The notes: generated by a model from the letters alone, not told the origin. Shown: positions 1 through 8,119, counted from the stretch's first letter. The stretch is 64,000 nucleotides of DNA from Bradyrhizobium algeriense (GCF_003062295.1 NZ_PYCN01000012.1:62001-126000); one strand, 5' to 3'. Made by a program: numbers and translations.

Positions 1-184
1 CGAACGCTTCAAATGGCGTCAGCGGCGGTGGCACGGGCGCGGCGGCGGCCGCCGGTGCCGACTGGATCGCATCCAGCCGCTGGCGCAACTCCGCCACCTG
101 GTTCATGGCCTTTCGCGCGAAAATCAAAGCGACGATCGCGATCACGAGCGGCGCGAAGAAGAAAACGAAGGGTTCGTCGAACAT
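1..184 (-). CDS. N-terminus of a DUF2339-like membrane protein (partial)
   Basis: Only the first 61 residues lie inside the window; the rest runs off the left edge. The N-terminus is a hydrophobic segment (about residues 4-20, rich in F, A, V and I) followed by a basic ARKAMNQ stretch and a short helix ending in an Ala/Pro-rich linker. This is the usual start of rhizobial DUF2339 multi-spanning membrane proteins of unknown function. The ATG (complement of 182-184) is preceded by a GGAGGC-like ribosome site. The family call rests on a short stretch, so it is moderate at best; some other single-anchor membrane protein is possible. Confidence 0.5.
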   Translation of the reverse strand, partial: MFDEPFVFFFAPLVIAIVALIFARKAMNQVAELRQRLDAIQSAPAAAAAPVPPPLTPFEAF

Positions 185-298
185 GGAGCCTCCAGGCGGA
201 CGCGTCAGACCGTTAACCGGCCACGTCGGCAGCCCGGTCGCAATCCAGTGAGTGCAGTTTTGCCCGCTAAAAGTTCAAATGGGCCTGCGCCATCAGCA

Positions 299-450
299 CG
301 TCATTCTTGTCCCGGACGCGGTGCAGCGCCCAGCGCTGCTCCGCAGAGCCGGGACCCGTGATTGCAGCGCATTGGACCCCGGATCAGCAGCGCACCACGC
401 CGCAAGCACGGCGCGCTGCGCAGCATTCGGGGAACGCTGCGTCATTCCAG
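299..450. repeat. GC-rich intergenic palindromic repeat remnant
   Basis: Between the DUF2339-like gene and the phosphatase-like gene the sequence has the look of a dispersed Bradyrhizobium palindrome. CGTCATTCTTGTCCCGGACG at the left is mirrored loosely by GGGGAACGCTGCGTCATTCC at the right, with inverted GCAGCGC/GCGCTGC blocks in between. No convincing gene is seen from 185 to 441. Confidence 0.35.
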
Positions 451-948
451 ATCGAGCTGGAACGGCCGGCCTTCGACGGTCATGCTGCCCGGGCCCATCT
501 CGTCGAGCGCGCGCAGCATCCGGCCCTCGCGCCCGAGCGCCTTGTCAGCGAGGCTGACGATCAGCCGGTTCGGGGAAGCGATCGGAGAGCGGGCGCGAAT
601 TTGCCGGGCAATCTCGATCTCGTTGCGATGCGGATTGAGTGCGCAGGCAGCCGCAAAGGCGCTCGCGGTCGAGCGGCTGATGCCGGCATAGCAGTGCACC
701 ACCATTGGCGCGCTGCGGTCCCAATTGCGGACGAAGTTCAGCACCCTCTCGATATGCTGGTCCGACGGCGCGACAAAACCGTCCATCTGCTCGGTGATGT
801 CGTCCATCGACACTTTCAGATGGTTGGCCTCGAGCACCGAAGCCGGCCGCAGCACCTGATCGACATTGGCCATCACGGTGAGGATATGGCTGGCGCCGGT
901 GGCTCTGACGGTCTCGGGGAGTGCGGCAAGCGAACAGATGTGAAGCAT
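442..948 (-). CDS. Tyrosine-phosphatase-like protein
   Basis: This is a 168-residue cytoplasmic protein with the dual-specificity/tyrosine phosphatase P-loop HCYAGISRS at residues 85-93 (C86 nucleophile, R92 phosphate-binding). An Asp near residue 50 (MDDITEQ) could be the general acid. It most resembles the small 'tyrosine phosphatase family protein' of rhizobia; the substrate is unknown. I chose the ATG at 948 because AGGAT sits just upstream on the minus strand. The longer open frame to 1059 would run into a palindromic repeat. It is downstream of the HD hydrolase gene but separated from it by that repeat, so it is probably transcribed independently or attenuated. Confidence 0.75.
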   Translation of the reverse strand: MLHICSLAALPETVRATGASHILTVMANVDQVLRPASVLEANHLKVSMDDITEQMDGFVAPSDQHIERVLNFVRNWDRSAPMVVHCYAGISRSTASAFAAACALNPHRNEIEIARQIRARSPIASPNRLIVSLADKALGREGRMLRALDEMGPGSMTVEGRPFQLDLE

Positions 949-985
949 GGCGATCCTTGGGTAGCCCTTGCTGGCGATTATAAGC

Positions 986-1088
986 CGTAGTCCGTGGGGT
1001 GGGCAAAGCGAAACCGTGCCCACCACTTGTTTCAACGATCCTTGGAATCTGGTGGGCACGGCGCGAAGGCGCGCCTTTGCCCCCTACG
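986..1088. repeat. Dispersed palindromic repeat (GGGTGGGCAAAGCG family)
   Basis: Inverted-repeat element with GGGGTGGGCAAAGCG...GTGCCCACC on the left and GGTGGGCACGGCGCG...CTTTGCCCCCTACGG on the right. The same family occurs at 8120-8153 and 39719-39842. It lies between two minus-strand genes and may act as a transcript stabiliser or attenuator. Confidence 0.6.
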
Positions 1089-1096
1089 GCGCCCGT

Positions 1097-1708
1097 TCAA
1101 GCAAGCAGCAGCTTGAATCGCGCCAAAAACTGCTTTTCGGCCCGGGCTGCGGTCCACGGCGTCAGATAATCGCGCACCGTGGCCTCGGGCAGGCCGGGAT
1201 CCCTGCCGAACAGGCGCTTCGCCTCTCCTTCCGAAAATCCCGCCAGATGGGTGGCTTCGAGATAGGCCGCGCCGCGATCGGCCGCCTTGATGGCCTTGGT
1301 AATTTCGTCCGCCAGAACCGGCGGCAAACCAAAGCGAATATGGATCGCCGCCAGCAGGCGCTTCTCCACCACCTTGTAATCGCCGCCGAGCACCGCCTTG
1401 AACGGCGAGATCATGTCGCCGATGACATATTCCGGCGCGTCGTGCAGCAGCGCTGCAAGCCGGAAGCGGACGTCGACGCGCGGCATCTGCTCGCGCATGA
1501 CGGTTTCCACCAGCAGCGTGTGTTGCGCCACCGAGAAAATATGCGCGCCGCTGGTCTGCCCATTCCAGCGTGCGACGCGCGCCAGGCCATGGGCAATGTC
1601 GGCAATCTCGATATCGAGCGGGGAGGGGTCGAGCAGATCGAGCCGCCGCCCCGACAGCATCCGCTGCCAGGCGCGATTGGCGATGCTGGTCGATCTTCGC
1701 GCCGTCAT
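1097..1708 (-). CDS. HD-domain hydrolase (YfbR/HDDC2-like)
   Basis: The 203-residue protein carries an HD phosphohydrolase core: H near residue 57 in the SVAQHT segment, the LLHDAPEY motif (HD pair) near residues 87-93, and a later conserved Asp (AADRGA). Such proteins are metal-dependent phosphohydrolases, often acting on nucleotides; the substrate here is not determined. The start ATG overlaps the tag stop codon as ATGA, which indicates translational coupling. Length is in the usual range. The product is likely soluble and cytoplasmic. Confidence 0.8.
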   Translation of the reverse strand: MTARRSTSIANRAWQRMLSGRRLDLLDPSPLDIEIADIAHGLARVARWNGQTSGAHIFSVAQHTLLVETVMREQMPRVDVRFRLAALLHDAPEYVIGDMISPFKAVLGGDYKVVEKRLLAAIHIRFGLPPVLADEITKAIKAADRGAAYLEATHLAGFSEGEAKRLFGRDPGLPEATVRDYLTPWTAARAEKQFLARFKLLLA

Positions 1709-2331
1709 TTGGCCTTGAGGCGAGGCTTGCGAAGTTTGCCGCTGCAGGCCTCGTGGCAGAAGCACGTGACCAGATGGTCGTTGACCATGCCGGTGGCCTG
1801 CATGAAGGCGTAGACGATGGTCGGCCCGACGAATTTGAAGCCGCGCGCGCCGAGCTCCTTTGAAATCTTGACCGAGACCGGCGTCGAGGCCGGCACGCTG
1901 GCCGTGGTCTTGAACTGGTTGACGACGGGCTTGCCGTCGACGAAGTCCCACAAGAATTTTGAGAAGCCGGCGCCTTCTTCCATGATCTTCAGATAGGCCT
2001 TGGCGCTGTTGACGGCGCCTTCGATCTTGGCGCGGTTGCGCACGATGCCGGCATCGTTCATCAACGCGTGGATCTTCTTGTCGCTGTAGCGCGCGATCTT
2101 TTCCGGCTGGAAATCGTCGAACGCTTTGCGGAAGTTTTCGCGCTTGCGCAAAATCGTGATCCACGACAGCCCGGCCTGAAAGCCGTCGAGAATCAGCTTT
2201 TCATAGAGCGCACGGTCGTCATACTCCGGCACGCCCCACTCGGTGTCGTGATAGGCCATGTAGAACGGATCTTCGCCGGGCCATGGGCACCGTGTTTTGC
2301 CGTCGGCGTGCAGGCGCGCAGATTTGCTCAT
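1705..2331 (-). CDS. tag: DNA-3-methyladenine glycosylase I
   Basis: At 208 residues this matches Tag, which excises 3-methyladenine from alkylated DNA as the first step of base-excision repair. The N-terminal zinc-site Cys (C15 in RCPWP) and His (H28 in AYHDTEWG) are present, as is the C-terminal zinc-binding segment DHLVTCFCH. The helix-hairpin region DGFQAGLSWITILRKR is characteristic. The gene is embedded in a coupled unit: its start overlaps the ygfZ stop by ATGA and its stop overlaps the HD hydrolase start. No regulatory site for adaptive-response control is visible. Confidence 0.95.
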   Translation of the reverse strand: MSKSARLHADGKTRCPWPGEDPFYMAYHDTEWGVPEYDDRALYEKLILDGFQAGLSWITILRKRENFRKAFDDFQPEKIARYSDKKIHALMNDAGIVRNRAKIEGAVNSAKAYLKIMEEGAGFSKFLWDFVDGKPVVNQFKTTASVPASTPVSVKISKELGARGFKFVGPTIVYAFMQATGMVNDHLVTCFCHEACSGKLRKPRLKAK

Positions 2332-3209
2332 GCGACGGTCTGCTTCGGTGGGGTGCGAACGTCGTTCGGGTCGGTCAGCCGGATCGCAAGGCCGCCGGAG
2401 CTAAGCGACGCGCCGGCATCCAGCGCGTCCGCCACGCGATCGATCCGGAGCAGGGCCAGGCCCTTGCCACCAGCGGTCGAGCCCATGGTGCCGACTTGCT
2501 TGTCACCGGCGACAACCGGAATGCCGGTCTCGGGCGAAAAGTCTTCCAGCGTGACCCGCACGATCCGCGTGCGCGCGGTCCCGCGATGCTGCATCCGCGA
2601 CACCACCTCCTGCCCGACATAGCAGCCCTTGTCGAAATCGACGCCGTGGAGGCGGTCCATATTGGCCTCATGCGGAAACGCGTCGCTATACATGAAATCG
2701 AGCCCGCCGCGCGGCACGCCCAAGGCGATGCGATGGGCCTCGTAGCCCTCGCTGTCCACGAGCTCGGCGCCGATCAGATCGGCGACCTTCTGCTTGAGAT
2801 CTTCGGGCACGAGAATGCGCCAGCCAAGACCCTCATGCCGCGGATCGGCGAACGCCAGATCGGGCTTCACGGCCGGCTCGCCGTCCCACACCGCCAGCAC
2901 GCCCATGCTGTCGGAGATGTTCTCCACCGCGACCTTGGCGCGCAGCTTGTAGAAGCCGAGCTTGTCGGCGAGGTTCTGGGCCAGCGCGCGGGGCGCATCG
3001 ATCAGGAAGCCGCCGCCATGGCCAGCAGGGGCCTCGGTGATCAGGAAGTCGGCCGTGATCTTGCCCTGCGGCGTCAGCAGCGCGCCGAACCGGCCAAGGC
3101 CGGGCTGCAGCAGCGTGACGTCTGTGGTGACGAGGCCGTTGAGGAAGTTGCGGGCATCCTCGCCGCTGACCTTGACCACGCCCCGGTCCGGAAGAAACGC
3201 TGCTTTCAT
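2328..3209 (-). CDS. ygfZ: YgfZ/GcvT-type folate-binding protein
   Basis: The 293-residue protein belongs to the YgfZ family, folate-dependent factors that help maintain Fe-S enzymes. The diagnostic K-G-C-Y-x-G-Q-E motif is at residues 194-201, with the functional Cys at 196. It is related to GcvT and lacks glycine-cleavage context. It is the first gene of a three-gene minus-strand unit (ygfZ-tag-HD hydrolase) with ATGA overlaps and is divergent from the dihydroorotase gene across a 149-bp gap. Confidence 0.92.
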   Translation of the reverse strand: MKAAFLPDRGVVKVSGEDARNFLNGLVTTDVTLLQPGLGRFGALLTPQGKITADFLITEAPAGHGGGFLIDAPRALAQNLADKLGFYKLRAKVAVENISDSMGVLAVWDGEPAVKPDLAFADPRHEGLGWRILVPEDLKQKVADLIGAELVDSEGYEAHRIALGVPRGGLDFMYSDAFPHEANMDRLHGVDFDKGCYVGQEVVSRMQHRGTARTRIVRVTLEDFSPETGIPVVAGDKQVGTMGSTAGGKGLALLRIDRVADALDAGASLSSGGLAIRLTDPNDVRTPPKQTVA

Positions 3210-3358
3210 AAGCTAAATCAGCCTCTTTTGACGTGCTTTTTGAAGTTCCTGGGGAAACGCAGGTGGCGGATATCCCATCCGAAGTTAAGACGCTAAGGTG
3301 CCGCCAACAAGCCCCGCGGCGGCCTAGAAGCGGGTGCCTAAGGACCGATGAATCAGCG

Positions 3359-4693
3359 ATGAATCAACGATTTGACACCATTCTAAAATCCGGCACCGTG
3401 GTCAATCAGGACGGCGAGGGCATCCGCGATATCGGCATTTCCAACGGCCGGATCGCGGCGATCGGCGGGCTCGGGCAGGCGTCCGCCGCCGAGACGATCG
3501 ACTGCAAGGGCCTGCACGTCCTGCCCGGCGTGATGGACACGCAGGTGCATTTCCGCGAGCCGGGTCAGACCCACAAGGAGGACCTGGAGACGGGATCGCG
3601 CAGCGCCGTGATGGGCGGCGTCACGGCCGTGTTCGAAATGCCGAACACCGATCCGCTCACCGTCACGGAAGCCAACTTTACCGACAAGGTGAAGCGCGGC
3701 CGTCACCGCATGCATTGCGATTTTGCCTTCTTCATCGGCGGCACCCGCGAGAACGTGCAGGATCTTCCCGAGCTGGAGCGTGCGCCCGGCTGCGCCGGCG
3801 TAAAAGTGTTCATCGGCTCCTCTACCGGCGCGCTGCTGGTCGAGGACGACGAAAGCCTGCGGCGTATCTTTCAGGTGATCCGCCGTCGCGCTGCCTTTCA
3901 TGCCGAGGACGAATATCGCCTCAACGAGCGCAAGCCGCTGCGCATCGAGGGCGATCCGCGCTCGCATCCGGTGTGGCGGGACGAGACCGCGGCGCTGATG
4001 GCGACGCAGCGGCTGGTCAATCTCGCGCGCGAAACGGGAAAACGAATCCATGTCCTGCACATCTCGACCAAGCAGGAGATCGAGTATCTGCGCGATCACA
4101 AGGACGTCGCGTCCTGCGAGGCCACGCCGCATCACCTCACCATGGCCGCGCCCGAATGCTACGAGCGGCTCGGCACCCGTGCGCAGATGAACCCGCCGGT
4201 GCGCTCGGCCGATCACCGCGAGGGTATCTGGTACGGCATCGAGCAAGGCATCATCGACGTGCTCGGCTCGGACCATGCGCCGCACACGCTGGAGGAAAAG
4301 GCCAAGACCTATCCGGCTTCGCCTTCGGGGATGACCGGCGTGCAGACGCTGGTGCCGCTGATGCTGGATCACGTCAATGCCGGGCGGCTGTCGCTGGCGC
4401 GCTTCGTCGATCTCACCAGCGCGGGCCCCGCGCGGCTCTACAACATCGCCTGCAAGGGCCGCATTGCCGCCGGCTATGACGCCGACTTCACCATCGTCGA
4501 TCTCAAGCGCACGGAGACCATCACCAACAAGTGGGTGGCCTCGCGCGCCGGCTGGACGCCCTATGACGGCGTCCGCGTCACCGGCTGGCCGGTCGGCACC
4601 TTCGTGCGCGGCAGGCGCGTGATGTGGCAGGGTGAGGTGACGACGCCGTCAACCGGCGAGCCGGTGCGGTTTCTGGAGACGTTGAAGGCGTAG
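3359..4693 (+). CDS. pyrC: Dihydroorotase (class I type), HxH motif altered to QxH
   Basis: At 444 residues this is an amidohydrolase-fold dihydroorotase, which would convert carbamoyl-aspartate to dihydroorotate in pyrimidine synthesis. Visible are HFREPG (64-69), the carbamylated-lysine candidate K149 in GVKVF, H181, H234 in the VLHIST segment, and the catalytic Asp D305 in LGSDHAPHT. The usual HxH pair after the first strand reads Q62-V-H64, so one metal ligand is Gln. I chose ATG 3359 rather than the out-of-frame ATG 3348; the two sit in a repeated ATGAATCAGCG/ATGAATCAACG, and the first gives only a 4-codon ORF. An allantoinase or hydantoinase activity cannot be excluded. Confidence 0.82.
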   Translation: MNQRFDTILKSGTVVNQDGEGIRDIGISNGRIAAIGGLGQASAAETIDCKGLHVLPGVMDTQVHFREPGQTHKEDLETGSRSAVMGGVTAVFEMPNTDPLTVTEANFTDKVKRGRHRMHCDFAFFIGGTRENVQDLPELERAPGCAGVKVFIGSSTGALLVEDDESLRRIFQVIRRRAAFHAEDEYRLNERKPLRIEGDPRSHPVWRDETAALMATQRLVNLARETGKRIHVLHISTKQEIEYLRDHKDVASCEATPHHLTMAAPECYERLGTRAQMNPPVRSADHREGIWYGIEQGIIDVLGSDHAPHTLEEKAKTYPASPSGMTGVQTLVPLMLDHVNAGRLSLARFVDLTSAGPARLYNIACKGRIAAGYDADFTIVDLKRTETITNKWVASRAGWTPYDGVRVTGWPVGTFVRGRRVMWQGEVTTPSTGEPVRFLETLKA

Positions 4694-4708
4694 GGCACAA
4701 TATTGCTT

Positions 4709-4737
4709 CGTCATCACCCGCGAAGCGGGCGATGACA
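4709..4737. terminator. Palindrome between convergent genes, possible bidirectional terminator
   Basis: CGTCATCACCCGC-GAA-GCGGGCGATGACA forms a near-perfect hairpin with a 3-base loop between the convergent dihydroorotase gene (+) and a hypothetical gene (-). There is no T-run, so rho-independent termination is uncertain. It resembles a short member of the GTCAT-ended dispersed palindromes seen elsewhere in the window. Confidence 0.5.
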
Positions 4738-4748
4738 GCGTAGTCGAT

Positions 4749-5015
4749 CTACTGCTTCGCCAATTTCAGCGAAAACTCACCGTTCTTCACGCGAGTCGGC
4801 AGACCTTCCACGAACTTCGCCACTGCGTCCTCGCCGTAGGTCGAGACCAGTTCGGCCAGCGCCGTGAACAGGCACGCCTGCGCGAGACAGTCGCCATCGA
4901 CACCATCGTGCCGCGCTTCCGCCCAGGCCTCGCTCAAATAGCTCAGCGCAGTCTGCTTCTGCTCGAAGTCGGGAAGCGGGTCGCGGGCGGTCGGGAACGA
5001 GGCTGGGCGGCTCAT
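4749..5015 (-). CDS. Conserved hypothetical protein, 88 residues
   Basis: A small soluble protein starting MSRPASFPTARDPL, with helical segments (YLSEAWAEARHDG, LAQACLFTALAELVSTYG) and a C-terminal GEFSLKLAKQ. I recognise the pattern as a conserved rhizobial hypothetical with no named domain. The ATG at 5015 is preferred over the upstream one at 5057 because the extra 14 residues look non-native. It stands alone, convergent with the dihydroorotase gene. Confidence 0.65.
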   Translation of the reverse strand: MSRPASFPTARDPLPDFEQKQTALSYLSEAWAEARHDGVDGDCLAQACLFTALAELVSTYGEDAVAKFVEGLPTRVKNGEFSLKLAKQ

Positions 5016-5167
5016 GAAGCTCAACGAAATCTGCGCGCGAACCAGGGCGGAACGCATCCTAACGCGACAAGCTGTAGCACGCGCGACAGGCTCGCCTAGG
5101 CCACATCTTTAGGAAGGGTTAACGGCGCTGCTCGAATTTCAGGCGACGACAAAAGTTCCCGCGCGTC

Positions 5168-5806
5168 TCACGCAATGCAGCCGAGGATCGCTCCCGGGGT
5201 CGCGCAAACATGGTGCGCGCCGGCCTCCAGCAACTCGTCCCGGCTGCCGTAGCCGTACAACACGCCGATGCCCTTCATGCCGTTGTTTTTCGCGCCGACC
5301 ATGTCGTGGCTGCGGTCGCCGATCATCAGGGTTTTGGCCGGATCGACCGAAGCTTCCTTCAGCGCGTATTCGAGCAGATGCGACTTGTCCACACGGGTGC
5401 CGTCGAGTTCGGAACCGAACACGCGCTCGAAGTGATCGCGCAGCCCGAAATGATCGATGATGCGCTGGGCGAACACATGCGGCTTGCTGGTGGCGACGAA
5501 CAGTCGGTGGCCGGAGGCGCAGAGCGACGTCAGCACCTCGCCGATGCCGTCGTAGACGCCGTTCTCATAGAGGCCGACATCGGAAAATCGCTCACGATAA
5601 TACGTCACGGCGAGATCGGCCGACGTCTCCGCGCCAAGCAGCCTGACGAAGCTGGCGCGCAGCGGCGGGCCGATGCACCAGGTCAGTTCGTCCTCGGTCG
5701 GCATGGTCGGATGATCGAGCCTTTGCAGCGCATACTGGATCGAACGGGTGATGCCCGGCTTGGGGTCCGTCAGCGTTCCGTCGAGGTCGAAATAGATCGC
5801 GTCCAT
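5168..5806 (-). CDS. HAD-family phosphatase (phosphoglycolate phosphatase-like)
   Basis: The 212-residue HAD hydrolase has all four motifs: DLDGT at residues 7-11 (nucleophile and acid Asp), the Thr/Ser of VATSKP, a Lys in the middle region (VDKSHLL), and the MIGDRSHDMVGA motif IV. The cap is helical (C1 type), as in Gph and PpaX-like enzymes. It probably dephosphorylates a small phospho-metabolite such as 2-phosphoglycolate or pyrophosphate; the exact substrate is not readable. It lies 6 bases downstream of the TIGR02301 gene and probably shares its transcript. Confidence 0.85.
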   Translation of the reverse strand: MDAIYFDLDGTLTDPKPGITRSIQYALQRLDHPTMPTEDELTWCIGPPLRASFVRLLGAETSADLAVTYYRERFSDVGLYENGVYDGIGEVLTSLCASGHRLFVATSKPHVFAQRIIDHFGLRDHFERVFGSELDGTRVDKSHLLEYALKEASVDPAKTLMIGDRSHDMVGAKNNGMKGIGVLYGYGSRDELLEAGAHHVCATPGAILGCIA

Positions 5807-5812
5807 GGTTGC

Positions 5813-6190
5813 CTAGTTCGCGTAGCGCGCGGTGAGGTCGCGCGAGATCTTTGAGCCTTCCTCGATATATCTGCGGATCGCGACGGAGGCTGCAGGCGTG
5901 CAGGTCCGGTAGGTCTGCTGAAAGCCGTTATAGCCGCGGTTGAAACCCGCGATCATGCGGGCGCGGCGGTCGCCGGACGGGGTTTCGGCGTCGATCAGCG
6001 CCTGCATTTCGTTGCGCCATTTCGCCCCTTCATTGGAGCCGCAGATGCCCCGGAGGTAATGCAGGGTGCCGAGAATCTCGGCCAGCCGCTGCAGGTCGCC
6101 GTCAAACGGCGCGGCGGCATCCTGGGCCCGCACGGGGGCCAGGTGGCAGGCCGAAATGAGGATGAGGGCGGCGAGGGCGTGCTTGAGCAT
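5813..6190 (-). CDS. TIGR02301 family secreted protein
   Basis: The 125-residue protein has an N-terminal signal peptide (MLKHALAALILISA then CHLAPVRAQD). The mature domain has conserved LHYLRGICG and FNRGYNGFQQTYRTCTP segments, with cysteines that may pair in the periplasm. This is the alphaproteobacterial TIGR02301 family of unknown function. CHLAP could conceivably be a lipobox variant, but the context favours ordinary signal peptidase I cleavage after VRA. It sits between a NUDIX gene and a HAD phosphatase gene on the same strand. Confidence 0.85.
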   Translation of the reverse strand: MLKHALAALILISACHLAPVRAQDAAAPFDGDLQRLAEILGTLHYLRGICGSNEGAKWRNEMQALIDAETPSGDRRARMIAGFNRGYNGFQQTYRTCTPAASVAIRRYIEEGSKISRDLTARYAN

Positions 6191-6252
6191 TTGAGGGCCG
6201 ATATGCCCCCTCAATACGCCCGAGGCAAGGTGTGAGGCTCCGGGAACGGCCG

Positions 6253-6672
6253 CTAGACCAGCTTTCGGGCGGCCTCGATGACCTCCAGGAGGCCGCCGGT
6301 GACCTTGAGGTCGCCGAGCCCATCCGGCGCCAGCCATTTGAAATCGTCGTGCTCGTCGTTCAGGACGGGCTCCCTGGCCGTCCAGCGCGCCGCGAACGAC
6401 ATGATCAGGTAATGCCCGCCGCCGCCGGCCCCAGGCAGCACCTCGCGCCAGCCGGCCAGGCCCAGAATCTCGATTCTCAGGCCCGTTTCCTCGTCCACTT
6501 CGCGGTGGAGCGCCGTGTGCAGGGATTCGCCGAATTCGACCCGGCCGCCGGGGAACGAGTAAAAACCCTTGCCGGGCGAGCGGGCGCGGCGGACCAGCAG
6601 GACCTTGCCGTCACGAAAAATCGCGCCGCTGACGGCGAGTTGGGGGTGGGTCGGCTGGACAGGGGAAGCCAA
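6253..6672 (-). CDS. NUDIX hydrolase
   Basis: The 139-residue protein has a clear Nudix box, GGRVEFGES...REVDEETGL, at about residues 42-65, fitting GX5EX7REUXEEXGU. Such enzymes hydrolyse nucleoside diphosphates linked to another moiety. The short length and the PGGRVEFGE sequence are typical of MutT/ADP-ribose-type housecleaning enzymes; the specific substrate is unknown. It is the first gene of an apparent three-gene minus-strand unit with the TIGR02301 and HAD genes. Confidence 0.88.
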   Translation of the reverse strand: MASPVQPTHPQLAVSGAIFRDGKVLLVRRARSPGKGFYSFPGGRVEFGESLHTALHREVDEETGLRIEILGLAGWREVLPGAGGGGHYLIMSFAARWTAREPVLNDEHDDFKWLAPDGLGDLKVTGGLLEVIEAARKLV

Positions 6673-6770
6673 GGGGGAATCCGGTAAGCAGGGAACTTGC
6701 GGTGCGAACGATCATGCCCGATCGGTTCGCGCAGGTCTAATACGACGAGACGGAGCGAGGCGTGGCGCGG

Positions 6771-7286
6771 CTAGTTCGACATCACCGCTTCGATGTCGCC
6801 CTCGGCGCTGCCGTTGATGACGCCGCCGGCCAGCGCCACCAGCGGCTTGACCCAGGCGGTGGCCTGCTCGGCCAGCGTGGCGCGGGTCTTGTCCTGTTGG
6901 GCCTCGCGCATGGCGTTGCCCACCGCGGTCAGGATCGAGGTCATGGTGGCGGTGAGATTGTCGAAATTGGCACGGACCTTGGGGTCGGCGCATTCATAGG
7001 CCTCGATCGCGAGGTCGCGGGCCTTGAAGTTGGAGGCCCAGAAGTGCTCGGCGTAAGACAGCGGGGTCCAGGTGAGAAAATCCTCCGCGCATTCCGGCAT
7101 GTCCGGTACCATTTCGAGCAGCATGACGGCTTCGTTGAAATGATTCAGGTAGTCGGTGGCGAGCCCGGTGCGGGGATTGATGTTGGCGGCGCGCAATTGC
7201 TCCGCGCGCGCCTCGTCTATACGAGCCATCGTCGGTGGCGGCATCGGGCGATCGGATCGCACTTCTGTGGTGGCCATGAAGGTCAT
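6771..7286 (-). CDS. Conserved hypothetical protein, 171 residues
   Basis: A soluble, mostly helical protein with no named domain that I can recognise. Notable segments are GLATDYLNHFNEAVMLLE and WASNFKARDLAIEAYE, followed by a C-terminal helical part ending EAVMSN. It looks like a conserved hypothetical of Bradyrhizobium and Nitrobacter. Two Met codons, three residues apart, could start it (7286 or 7277). It is divergent from the SRAP gene over a 62-bp gap that contains a direct repeat. Confidence 0.7.
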   Translation of the reverse strand: MTFMATTEVRSDRPMPPPTMARIDEARAEQLRAANINPRTGLATDYLNHFNEAVMLLEMVPDMPECAEDFLTWTPLSYAEHFWASNFKARDLAIEAYECADPKVRANFDNLTATMTSILTAVGNAMREAQQDKTRATLAEQATAWVKPLVALAGGVINGSAEGDIEAVMSN

Positions 7287-7296
7287 CTATCCCACT

Positions 7297-7315
7297 GTTA
7301 ACATCGGGGGTTAAC
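7297..7315. promoter_or_regulatory. GTTAAC-N7-GTTAAC direct repeat between divergent genes
   Basis: Two exact GTTAAC hexamers (7297-7302 and 7310-7315), 13 bases apart, lie in the 62-bp gap between the minus-strand hypothetical gene and the plus-strand SRAP gene. The position suits a shared operator. The regulator is unknown. The 13-base period does not fit the 11-base alphaproteobacterial LexA box. Confidence 0.3.
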
Positions 7316-7339
7316 ACCCATTAAACAGCGGCTTATCTT

Positions 7340-7354
7340 GTTCAGATAATGTGC
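7340..7354 (+). promoter_or_regulatory. LexA-box-like GTTC-N7-GTGC overlapping the SRAP start
   Basis: GTTCAGATAATGTGC is one base from the alphaproteobacterial SOS box GTTC-N7-GTTC. It overlaps the SRAP start codon (ATG 7349). No Shine-Dalgarno sequence is obvious, so the mRNA could be leaderless with the operator across the initiation site. One mismatch in a short motif makes chance occurrence quite possible. Confidence 0.25.
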
Positions 7355-8107
7355 GGACGTTTTGTAATTACCTCACCGCCTGCGGCACTCCGGCAGATCT
7401 TCGGCTATATCGAGCAGCCCAATTTCCCGCCGCGGTATAATATTGCGCCCACGCAGCCAGTTCCGGTTGTGATTCTGGAAAATGGCGGCCGCCATTTCCG
7501 GCTGATGCGCTGGGGACTGATTCCGTCGTGGGTCAAAGAACCCCGCAAATTTACGCTCCTGATCAATGCTCGTTCCGAGACGGTTCTGGAGAAGCCGGCG
7601 TTCAAGAATGCCATCAAGCGGCGGCGCTGCCTGATCCCGGCCGACGGTTATTACGAATGGCAGGATGCGAGCGGCCGCAAGCGGCCGTTTTTCATCCACC
7701 GGCGCGATGGTCGGCCGGTCGGCTTTGCCGCGCTCGCGGAGACCTGGATGGGGCCGAACGGCGAGGAGACCGACAGCGTCGCCATCGTCACCGCGCCTGC
7801 CAGCCGCGACCTTGCCGTGCTGCATCACCGCGTGCCCGTGACGATCGCGCCTGAAGAATTCGAACGCTGGCTCGACGGCCGCGCGTACGATGCAGACGAT
7901 GTCATGCCGCTGCTGCGCGGGCCGACTGAGGGCGAGTTCGCCTGGCACGAGATTTCCACGCGCGTCAACCGCGTCGTCAATGACGACGCGCAACTGCTGC
8001 TGCCGATCACCGACGAGGAGCGCGCGGCGGAGGAGCCGAAGCCTGCGAAGAAGGCCGCGCCGCGCAAGGTGACGGCGGAGGATGACGGGCAGGGCTCGTT
8101 GTTTTGA
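7349..8107 (+). CDS. SOS-response-associated peptidase (SRAP, YedK/HMCES family)
   Basis: The 252-residue protein begins MCGRF, so that after Met removal Cys2 forms the thiazolidine crosslink to abasic sites in single-stranded DNA. Other SRAP active-site residues are in place: N73 with R75 and E77 (INARSET), E103 (GYYEW) and His near 160 (LHHRVP). The family protects ssDNA abasic sites at stalled forks. The C-terminal tail is Lys/Ala-rich and ends GQGSLF, reminiscent of peptides that bind the beta clamp or an interaction partner (inference). It is convergent with nudK. Confidence 0.95.
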   Translation: MCGRFVITSPPAALRQIFGYIEQPNFPPRYNIAPTQPVPVVILENGGRHFRLMRWGLIPSWVKEPRKFTLLINARSETVLEKPAFKNAIKRRRCLIPADGYYEWQDASGRKRPFFIHRRDGRPVGFAALAETWMGPNGEETDSVAIVTAPASRDLAVLHHRVPVTIAPEEFERWLDGRAYDADDVMPLLRGPTEGEFAWHEISTRVNRVVNDDAQLLLPITDEERAAEEPKPAKKAAPRKVTAEDDGQGSLF

Positions 8108-8119
8108 AGCGTCATATTT

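Noticed and set aside
3383..4372. 329-residue minus-strand frame antisense to the dihydroorotase
   Set aside because: Shadow frame; Arg/His-rich and without motifs.
7297..7315. GTTAAC-N7-GTTAAC as a LexA box
   Set aside because: The repeat period is 13 bases, not the 11 bases of the alphaproteobacterial box; listed only as an unknown operator.
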